DNA of 53,506 bases from Oscillatoriales cyanobacterium M59_W2019_021. GTDB taxonomy: Bacteria; Cyanobacteriota; Cyanobacteriia; Cyanobacteriales; Geitlerinemataceae. The position numbers and the translations under genes were made by a program. Each line of letters starts with the position of its first letter. Positions within the stretch are counted from its first letter, which is position 1. The notes beneath the pieces are model-generated. The model searched no databases, had not been told where the DNA came from, and worked only from the letters and a program-made list of their open reading frames with translations. Shown here in pieces: positions 43,704 through 50,571 of the stretch. The stretch covers positions 1 to 53,506 of the forward strand of contig DVED01000086.1 of assembly GCA_015295945.1 (NCBI GenBank), read 5' to 3'.

Positions 43704-45445
43704 CTCAAACGGCGATTCTCTGCGTTGATGACGAACAGACTATTTTAGATAGTCTCAAAATCGAATTGGAAAATGCATTCGGAGACGATAACTTAATTGA
43801 AGTCGCTCAAGGTGGAGAAGAAGCGTTAGAAGTCATCGAGGAATTGATCGAAGACGATTACGAAATCGCGATCATCATTTCCGACTACATTATGCCCGAC
43901 ATGAAAGGGGATGAGTTGCTCAAACGCATTCACGAACTCTCTCCGAAAACTCTGAAAATCATGCTCACGGGTCAAGCTGATTTAACAGCGGTTGCCAATG
44001 CCATTAACTATGCAAAATTATACCGATATATCGCCAAACCTTGGCATCCGGAAGATCTGAGTTTGACGGTATCCGAAGCGCTATCGAGCTATCAACTCGA
44101 CAAGCAACTCGCGCAAAAAACCATCGAACTCGAAACCGTCAACCGCGCGTTAGAAGCTGCCAACCAAGAACAAATCAAGCTGATCGCGCAATTAAAAGAA
44201 AATGAAGATCGCTTGACCCAATTTTTGGAAGCCATGCCCGTGGGCGTGTTTGTAACCGACAGCAACGGTCAACCTTATTATCTCAATTCGCGAGCGCAAA
44301 ATTTACTCGGTCGAGGGTTGGTTGAAGTTGCCGATCCCCATCAGTTACGAGAAGTTTATCAACTCTATTTAGCCCGAAGCGATCGCCTCTATCCAGACGA
44401 TCGCGATATCATTTTACGAGCCTTGAACGGAGAAAGTGCGACGGTAGACGATCTCGAAATTCGCAAAGGCGATCGCGCGATTCCCATCGAAGCTTGGGGA
44501 ACGCCGATTTACGACGCCCAGGGAAATATTACTTACACGATCGCCGCTTTTCAAGATATTACCGAACGCCAAAAAGCCGAAGCCGAACGACTGGAATTTA
44601 CCGATCGATTGTTGCAACTCAACCGTGCCAACGAACGATTCGTCCCCAGTCAATTTCTCCGCTTGTTAGACAAACAAAGTATCGTTGAAGTGCAATTGGG
44701 CGAATCGGTCGAGCAAACCATGTCTATTTTGTTTGCGGATATTCGCTCCTTTACCACCCTGTCCGAGCATTTAACTCTGGATGAAAACTTTAGGTTTATT
44801 AATAGTTTTCTCTCTCGCATGGAACCCGCAATTCTCAACAATCAAGGATTCATCGATAAATACATCGGCGATGGCATTATGGCACTGTTTGGCGGAGATG
44901 CCGACGATGCGATCCGAGCGGGAATAGCCATGCTGCATAACTTAGCCGAATATAACATCCATCGCGGTCGATCGGGCTACAAACCCATTGAAATTGGCAT
45001 CGGCATCAATACCGGAAACTTGATGTTGGGAACCGTTGGCGGTCAATTTCGCATGGATGGAACGGTGATCGGCGATGCGGTGAATTTGGCATCTCGGGTG
45101 GAAGGCTTAACCAAATATTACGGTGCTTCTTTGCTGATTAGCGATCGCACGTTTTTCGCCCTTCGCACACCCGAAAAGTACGATTTGCGCGCGATCGACC
45201 GGGTGACAGTGAAGGGTAAATCTGAAAAAGTTTCGGTCTTTGAAGTCTTCTCTGCCGATCCCGAAAACGTGCGATCGCTCAAACATCAAACCAAACATCT
45301 GTTCGAGCAAGCGGTGGTATTATACCAAACCCAATACTGGCAAGATGCCGAGGGAATGTTTAGCCAATGTTTGACACAAAATCCCGGCGATCGCGTTGCC
45401 AAAATTTATCTAGAACGATGCCGACAGGCAAGGGTTAATGGTTAA
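43700..45445 (+). CDS. REC-PAS-class III adenylate cyclase
   Basis: A 581-residue response-regulator cyclase. The receiver (about 1-125) has the phosphoacceptor in IIISDYIMPDMKGDELL and the Lys in YIAKPW. A coiled coil leads to PAS (about 170-300), then the cyclase domain (about 335-510) and a TPR-like tail. Metal Asp residues are in ILFADIRSFTTLSE and KYIGDGIMALFGG. The Lys of DKYIGD and Asp of RMDGTVIGDAVN fit ATP selection, and the Asn/Arg pair is in VNLASRVEG. It would make cAMP under control of the CHASE2 kinase, directly or through the single receiver. It is the third gene of the operon, overlapping the second by 4 bp. Confidence 0.94.
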   Translation: MTQTAILCVDDEQTILDSLKIELENAFGDDNLIEVAQGGEEALEVIEELIEDDYEIAIIISDYIMPDMKGDELLKRIHELSPKTLKIMLTGQADLTAVANAINYAKLYRYIAKPWHPEDLSLTVSEALSSYQLDKQLAQKTIELETVNRALEAANQEQIKLIAQLKENEDRLTQFLEAMPVGVFVTDSNGQPYYLNSRAQNLLGRGLVEVADPHQLREVYQLYLARSDRLYPDDRDIILRALNGESATVDDLEIRKGDRAIPIEAWGTPIYDAQGNITYTIAAFQDITERQKAEAERLEFTDRLLQLNRANERFVPSQFLRLLDKQSIVEVQLGESVEQTMSILFADIRSFTTLSEHLTLDENFRFINSFLSRMEPAILNNQGFIDKYIGDGIMALFGGDADDAIRAGIAMLHNLAEYNIHRGRSGYKPIEIGIGINTGNLMLGTVGGQFRMDGTVIGDAVNLASRVEGLTKYYGASLLISDRTFFALRTPEKYDLRAIDRVTVKGKSEKVSVFEVFSADPENVRSLKHQTKHLFEQAVVLYQTQYWQDAEGMFSQCLTQNPGDRVAKIYLERCRQARVNG

Positions 45446-45487
45446 TTTTGATTAGGGTATCTCAAAAAATTCAGATTCTGAGCCAGA

Positions 45488-45910
45488 TTACAACGAATCC
45501 TCCAAGCGTTGCAAGCACTCCTGAACCGATAACACAGGTATAGATGAATTCACAAAACCTTGACTATCGCGGGTCAAGATAGCATCCAGCCTCTGGGTGA
45601 CAGCACAAGCGACCTGAATTGCATCCTCAAAATCATCAAAACCTGAGCCGAACGCGGTTTCTAAAACCTGACGGTTCACAGGACAAATATCCATCGCTGT
45701 CAATGTATCTAAAACTGCTTGCCGTGCCTGTTCCATGCTGCCCGTGTGTCTTCGAGCAATGTAAAAAATATCCGTGAGCGTTGTAGCTGTGGCATATCCG
45801 ATAACTTGACCAGAATCGATCGCTTGAAACAGTCGCTCTGCGTCGTGAAAAAATGGTTCTCTCTGTAATAGAAAATCTAGGAGAATATTGGTATCAACTA
45901 AAACGTTCAC
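45488..45910 (-). CDS. PIN-domain toxin (VapC-like)
   Basis: A 140-residue PIN-domain ribonuclease of the toxin-antitoxin type. Acidic active-site residues are visible: Asp6 in VDTNILLDFL, a central Asp/Glu (TLTDIFYIARR), Asp residues in FDDFEDAIQVACAV, and DAILTRDSQGF near the end. The start overlaps the stop of the upstream antitoxin by 4 bp. Targets are usually tRNA or mRNA but cannot be predicted. Confidence 0.9.
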   Translation of the reverse strand: MNVLVDTNILLDFLLQREPFFHDAERLFQAIDSGQVIGYATATTLTDIFYIARRHTGSMEQARQAVLDTLTAMDICPVNRQVLETAFGSGFDDFEDAIQVACAVTQRLDAILTRDSQGFVNSSIPVLSVQECLQRLEDSL

Positions 45911-46143
45911 TGAAGGTCTTTCTCCACCCGCCGCTCTTCCAGCATCACAGCTACTTCTCGATCGGTTGGTGCAGGTTTTTCTGTTTTGAGTAAGCCACGC
46001 ATCCGCTGAATTGCACCAGAACGCTCGGACTTGGCAATTGGGGTATTCTGCAAGGACTCAATAATGGCACTGACCAGTGCAAGTCGATCTCTTGGTGATA
46101 GCTTAACAGCTTCTTCCTTCAGTTCTTGCAGTAACATAGACAT
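45907..46143 (-). CDS. antitoxin of the PIN toxin
   Basis: A 78-residue protein upstream of and overlapping the PIN gene. The N-terminal part (LKEEAVKLSPRDRLALVSAI, then IESLQ) resembles unstable antitoxins of the addiction-module (PF09720-like) type. The charged C-terminus (REVAVMLEERRVEKD) is suited to wrapping the toxin. Either ATG at 46143 or 46137 is possible, and GAGAG before the second favours it slightly. Confidence 0.82.
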   Translation of the reverse strand: MSMLLQELKEEAVKLSPRDRLALVSAIIESLQNTPIAKSERSGAIQRMRGLLKTEKPAPTDREVAVMLEERRVEKDLQ

Positions 46144-46265
46144 CTCTCTGGGTTAGATAGTCTGGGTTCTATTAGAAATAATTATATCCTTTACGGCTCA
46201 ATCGATATCTCCGCAGTAGAAACTAATAATTCCTATTGCGGAGATGTCTAATAACCAACAACCAA

Positions 46266-46787
46266 TTACTTATTCAGAAACCGTCCTGCCATACTCATGG
46301 CATCGCCCAAATCGACATCGCCGTCGCCGTCGGCATCCAAAAATCCGCTGAGGATGGGATTTTGTCCGGAAGCTCCCCCTTGAGTCGAACCCATTTTCAG
46401 GAAGTTGAGGACGGTGGGAATCAAAGCAGGTAACATCGCTTGAATGGTAGCGGCGTTAATGCCCGTCGCCCCCGATACGGCTTGAGTGACTTGTTGCTGT
46501 TGGTCGGGGGAAAATAGCGCCAAGACGGCTTGAGGATTGAAACCCGTCCCCGCAAACTGGTTAATCAGGTTTTGGACGCCACCGATGCCTTCAGAAGCTT
46601 GTTTTTGCTGCAATGCCGATCGAACGTGACCGCCTAATGCCGACAAGACGGCTTGAGTCGAGGAAGCATCCATTCCCTGGGTATTGCTGGTTTGTTGGAC
46701 GCTGCCGAGAATTTCGCCGAGTTGTCCGACGCTCGCTTGCAAATTGGGATCGTTAATAGCACCTGCAAGTTTATCGAAAAGTCCCAT
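46266..46787 (-). CDS. DUF937 protein with C-terminal EF-hand-like loop
   Basis: A 173-residue protein. The opening MGLFDKLAGAINDPNLQASV and the Gln/Ala/Gly-rich helices (LINQFAGTGFNPQAVLALF, SPDQQQQVTQAVSGATGINA) fit DUF937. The function is unknown. The last 25 residues contain DADGDGDVDLGDAMSMAGRF, a calcium-binding EF-hand/dockerin-type loop with Asp at the expected ligand positions. No signal peptide is present. It is divergent from the GTPase gene. Confidence 0.85.
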   Translation of the reverse strand: MGLFDKLAGAINDPNLQASVGQLGEILGSVQQTSNTQGMDASSTQAVLSALGGHVRSALQQKQASEGIGGVQNLINQFAGTGFNPQAVLALFSPDQQQQVTQAVSGATGINAATIQAMLPALIPTVLNFLKMGSTQGGASGQNPILSGFLDADGDGDVDLGDAMSMAGRFLNK

Positions 46788-46910
46788 AATTCTCCTGGGT
46801 ATTCATACAAGTTTGTTGAATTAAGAGGATTTTACTGCGTCGCGCCTCGAGGTCTGAGAGATAATAGAAAAAATTTCCAATTTGCGCTGCGTGCGTTTGC
46901 TACCTCAACT

Positions 46911-48554
46911 ATGCCCTTGTCTCGCCTGCTTGCCCTCATTATCAGTTCGATCGTCATTTTGGTTTTGGCAATTTGGCTAGTGAGTGCCTTAGCGGGATTT
47001 TACACTCAGGTGTCTTGGTCGGCGAGTCCCTTTCTGGCGAATTTGCTCGTTTTATTACTAATTGTCTTGTTAGGGGCGCTGATTTTCACCTATTTTTACT
47101 ATTTTCAACGGTTCTGGCGTCCCCAAACTCGCAAACAGTCGAAGCGCCCGACGCGCAATCGTCCCCAGCCTCGAGTTCCTGAAGACAAGACGGACGCAGC
47201 AGCGGAAAATTTGCGGGCAATTCGGCAGCAAATGGCGCAAATTCAAGATGAAGTGGCGCGACGAGAACTGTTGAGTCGATCGCAAGAAATCGAGGCTCAA
47301 TTGTCGCGGGGAAATTTACAAATCGTTGTATTCGGAACGGGTTCGGCGGGGAAAACTTCGACGGTAAACGCGCTATTTGGGCGAATGGTGGGGCAAGTTG
47401 CTGCCCCGATGGGAACGACGACCGAAGGCGCGACTTATTGTTTGAAATTGAAAGGGTTCGATCGCGAAATTCTCATCACCGATACGCCGGGAATTTTGGA
47501 AGCGGGGGTGGCAGGAAGCGAACGCGGCGAGTTGGCGCGACAGTTGGCAACGGAGGCGGATTTGCTACTGTTCGTGGTGGATAACGACTTGCTGGCATCG
47601 GAGTACGAACCCATCCGGGTTTTAGCTGAGATGGGCAAGCGATCGATCGTGGTGTTGAATAAGACGGATTTGTATGCGGCAGTAGATGTGGAGGCGATTT
47701 TGGGACGATTGCGATCGCGCCTGAAAGCCTTCGTGCCGCCGTCGGATGTGGTGGCAATTGCCGCAAACCCCCGTAGCGTCCGCTTGGAGACCGGGGAAAC
47801 CCTCACCCCCGATCCGGATATCCTGCCGCTCATCCGCCGCATCGTTGCCGTGTTACGGGCAGAAGGAGAAGATTTAATCGCCGATAACATCCTCTTGCAA
47901 TCGTACCGATTGGGGGAAAAAGCCCGCCAGCTGATCGATGCCCAGCAATACCGACAAGCGATGAAAATTGTCGATCGATTTCAGTGGATTGGTGCGGGAG
48001 TTATTGCTGCAACGCCGCTACCGGGGGTGGATTTGCTGGCAACGGTGGCAGTAAACGCGCAAATGATTGTGGAAATTGGCAAGGTTTATGGTTGCGAAAT
48101 CGATGCCGAACGGGGACGGGAGTTAGCACTATCTTTAGGGAAGACACTGGCAAGTTTGGGGGTGGTGAAAGGGGCAGTACAATTAATTGCCAGTGCGTTA
48201 CAATTTCACCTGGGAACGCTGGTCGTTGGCAAAGCAATTCAAGGGGTAACGGCAGCCTATTTAACGCGAATTGCCGGGAAAAGTTTTATCGAATATTTCC
48301 GTCGCGATCGCGATTGGGGTGATGGTGGGATAACGGAAGTGGTACGGCAACAATTTCAACTGACGCGCAAGGAAGAGTTTATGAAAGCTTTTGTGAAAGA
48401 TGCGATTGCCCGCGTTTTAGAACCGTTACAATTAGTGCGATCGGAGGAAGAAGAAATGCCATTTCCCGAGTTTGAAGATAACTCCGAAGACGCGGTAGAA
48501 GTGACAGAACGAGATGATTGGGAGGATGGAGAAACCCGATTTCAAGATTGGTAA
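46911..48554 (+). CDS. membrane GTPase with C-terminal DUF697 domain
   Basis: A 547-residue protein from the ATG at 46911. The longer frame (to 46653) overlaps the DUF937 gene and is not credible. Two N-terminal helices (LLALIISSIVILVLAIWLV and NLLVLLLIVLLGALIFTYFY) anchor it. The GTPase domain has G1 GTGSAGKTS, G3 DTPG and G4 NKTD. The C-terminal region (about 335-480; GVIAATPLPGVDLLATVAVN, GRELALSLGKTLASLG) matches DUF697, which is often fused to such GTPases. An acidic tail closes it. The role is probably in membrane or envelope dynamics, but this is not established. Confidence 0.9.
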   Translation: MPLSRLLALIISSIVILVLAIWLVSALAGFYTQVSWSASPFLANLLVLLLIVLLGALIFTYFYYFQRFWRPQTRKQSKRPTRNRPQPRVPEDKTDAAAENLRAIRQQMAQIQDEVARRELLSRSQEIEAQLSRGNLQIVVFGTGSAGKTSTVNALFGRMVGQVAAPMGTTTEGATYCLKLKGFDREILITDTPGILEAGVAGSERGELARQLATEADLLLFVVDNDLLASEYEPIRVLAEMGKRSIVVLNKTDLYAAVDVEAILGRLRSRLKAFVPPSDVVAIAANPRSVRLETGETLTPDPDILPLIRRIVAVLRAEGEDLIADNILLQSYRLGEKARQLIDAQQYRQAMKIVDRFQWIGAGVIAATPLPGVDLLATVAVNAQMIVEIGKVYGCEIDAERGRELALSLGKTLASLGVVKGAVQLIASALQFHLGTLVVGKAIQGVTAAYLTRIAGKSFIEYFRRDRDWGDGGITEVVRQQFQLTRKEEFMKAFVKDAIARVLEPLQLVRSEEEEMPFPEFEDNSEDAVEVTERDDWEDGETRFQDW

Positions 48555-48611
48555 GTAATATAGCGATCGACTTTCAAATGTATCAACTTAAACCCATTAC
48601 CATTACCGAAG

Positions 48612-49031
48612 ATGAATCGTATTGTTAAAAGTGGTGCGGGTTGGCAATTGGGATGGAATCCCGAGGCGGAGGAATTTGTCGGACTCGTTGGCGGAGAGAG
48701 TTGGGCGTTTGAACTGACGGTGGATGAGTTACAAGATTTTTGCCGATTGCTGTCACAATTGGCGGAGACGATGAACGCGATGAAAGACGAATTGATGGAC
48801 GAAGAACGCATCACTTGCGAAGCCGAAAGCGATCGCTTGTGGTTAGAAGTCGAAGGTTATCCCCATGCGTATAGCGTGCGGTTAATTTTAAATTCGGGTC
48901 GGGGTTGCGAGGGAGAATGGTTGCCTAATGCAGTGCCGGAATTGTTGCAAGCGGTGCGGATGTTGGGGGAAGAAGTTGGATTAAGTAATAAGTATAGCAC
49001 TACTCGCAGACATCAGAACAAAATTTTGTAG
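48612..49031 (+). CDS. DUF1818 family protein
   Basis: A 139-residue protein matching the cyanobacterial DUF1818 family: VKSGAGWQLGWNPEAEEFVG, LVGGESWAFELTVDELQDFC, ESDRLWLEVEGYPHAYSVRL. The family usually ends near the helix VPELLQAVRMLGEEVG. Here about 16 extra residues (SNKYSTTRRHQNKIL) are encoded by intergenic repeat-like sequence, so the natural stop was probably lost. Function unknown. It starts 57 bp after the GTPase stop. Confidence 0.88.
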   Translation: MNRIVKSGAGWQLGWNPEAEEFVGLVGGESWAFELTVDELQDFCRLLSQLAETMNAMKDELMDEERITCEAESDRLWLEVEGYPHAYSVRLILNSGRGCEGEWLPNAVPELLQAVRMLGEEVGLSNKYSTTRRHQNKIL

Positions 49032-49090
49032 CCCGACAATTTTGCCCGTGAGACGACAAAGTTTATGCCAATGCTTCGCCCAGCAGCCCT
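48984..49090. repeat. dispersed repeat fragments
   Basis: AAGTAATAAGTA (heptamer type), then ATTTTGTAGCCCGACAAT and AATGCTTCGCCC (49070-49081). The last is the inverse of 40211-40222. Confidence 0.55.
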
Positions 49091-49099
49091 ATCCTTATC

Positions 49100-49402
49100 A
49101 TGAGTGAAAATATGATATTAGAAGTGGCGGTTCTTGAGGTCAAACCCGGTTTGGCTGAAGAGTTTGAATCTGCGTTTCAAAAAGCTTCGAGGATTATTGC
49201 TTCCATGTCTGGCTATGTTTCGCACGAACTGCAAAAATGCTTAGAAACTCCCAATCGTTATATTTTGCTAGTTCGCTGGCAGAAATTAGAAGACCATACT
49301 ATCGGCTTTCGACAATCGCCGAAATATCGAGAGTGGAAAGCTTTACTTCATCACTTCTACGATCCGTTTCCAATTGTCGAACATTACGAACAAATTTTAT
49401 AG
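49100..49402 (+). CDS. antibiotic biosynthesis monooxygenase (ABM) domain protein
   Basis: A 100-residue single ABM domain, a dimeric alpha-beta barrel found in small monooxygenases and heme-binding or stress proteins. Typical parts are [20 protein letters not shown], the central [20 protein letters not shown], and [21 protein letters not shown] conserved His ([12 protein letters not shown]) closes it. The substrate is not predictable. It overlaps the 3' end of cheB tail to tail by 6 bp. Confidence 0.9.
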   Translation: MSENMILEVAVLEVKPGLAEEFESAFQKASRIIASMSGYVSHELQKCLETPNRYILLVRWQKLEDHTIGFRQSPKYREWKALLHHFYDPFPIVEHYEQIL

Positions 49403-50485
49403 CGATAGTATCGATCGATTAATGACATTTCCGATGGTTTGAATGGGTAAAATATGCCGAACTGCACCGAGTTTGATCGCCTCTTTCGGCATTCCAAAAA
49501 CAGCACAAGTGGCTTCATCTTGCGCGATCGTTATTCCCCCCGATTGAGAAATGGCTTGCATCCCCGCCGCACCATCTTTTCCCATCCCAGTTAACAAGAC
49601 GCCGATCGCCTTTTTGCCGTAAGCTTTGGCGATGGAATTAAACGTTACTGTAACCGAAGGTCGATGACCCAAATAAGGGGGTTCTAAAGAGCAAATCGCT
49701 CGACCGCTTGACGTGACTTCTAAATGTCGGTTTTCGGGTGGAAAATAAACGCGACCCGGCTGCAACACTTCGCCACTTGTCGCCATACTAACGGGGAGCA
49801 AACATTCAGCGGATAACCACTGAATTAGACCTGCCAAAAATCCCGAGCTGATATGCTGAACGCAGATCGCAGGAACTGGAAAATTCTCGGGAAATTCAGA
49901 GAGAATCGATCGTAAAGCTTGGGGACCTCCCGTGGAAGCACCAATGCCGACAATTTCGATCCGATCGATCTCACTTTGAGAAAATTTGAGATCCAATTGA
50001 GAAAAACGAGAAGGAGAAACACTAGGTAAATCGATCGATCTCTCGGTTAATTGAGGAGAAGAACGGCGATGTAATTTAAAAACCGCTACGCCAGCCAGCA
50101 CTTTAATTTTTGTAATTAATTCTTGCTTGATGGTCATTAAATCTGCCGTTCCGTTTACTATGGGTTTGGGAAGCACGTCAACGGCTCCGGCTGCCAGCAA
50201 GCGAAACACATTTTCCGTATCTCGGGGTTGCACGCTAGCACTCAGCACTAAAATCGGGCGCGGATCGTTTGCCATCACTTCTCGAATAAAGTCGAGACCG
50301 TCCATTCCCGGCATTTTTAAATCCGTACAAATCACTTGGGGTTGAAGGCGAGGAATGAGCGCGAGTGCTTCTCGAGCGGTGCGTGCCGTGCCTGCCACTT
50401 CAATTTCCGAGGTGGAGTCGAGCAGCCGTTTGAGGATCGTCAATACCACTGGGGAATCGTCAACCAATAGGACTTGAATGGGCAT
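49397..50485 (-). CDS. cheB: chemotaxis protein-glutamate methylesterase
   Basis: CheB demethylates or deamidates chemoreceptor glutamates. The 362-residue protein has a receiver (phospho-Asp in [13 protein letters not shown], Lys in VLPKPIV) and an esterase domain from about residue 175. The catalytic triad is visible: Ser in [12 protein letters not shown], His in CVQHISSGF, and Asp in [11 protein letters not shown]. The ATG at 50485 ([12 protein letters not shown]) is preferred over TTG at 50536. It is downstream of cheA on the same strand, 86 bp after its stop. Receptors and CheR are outside the window. Confidence 0.95.
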   Translation of the reverse strand: MPIQVLLVDDSPVVLTILKRLLDSTSEIEVAGTARTAREALALIPRLQPQVICTDLKMPGMDGLDFIREVMANDPRPILVLSASVQPRDTENVFRLLAAGAVDVLPKPIVNGTADLMTIKQELITKIKVLAGVAVFKLHRRSSPQLTERSIDLPSVSPSRFSQLDLKFSQSEIDRIEIVGIGASTGGPQALRSILSEFPENFPVPAICVQHISSGFLAGLIQWLSAECLLPVSMATSGEVLQPGRVYFPPENRHLEVTSSGRAICSLEPPYLGHRPSVTVTFNSIAKAYGKKAIGVLLTGMGKDGAAGMQAISQSGGITIAQDEATCAVFGMPKEAIKLGAVRHILPIQTIGNVINRSILSL

Positions 50486-50571
50486 AGGGTTTTGGGGTCC
50501 GATGGAATCGGTTTTGGATATCGAAAAAATTGACAAACGATCGGCTCAACTGGCAACCCGCGATGGAAGGT

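Noticed and set aside
46653-46910. 86-residue extension of the GTPase gene
   Set aside because: It overlaps the divergent DUF937 gene and reads as antisense to it. The ATG at 46911 precedes the first membrane helix.
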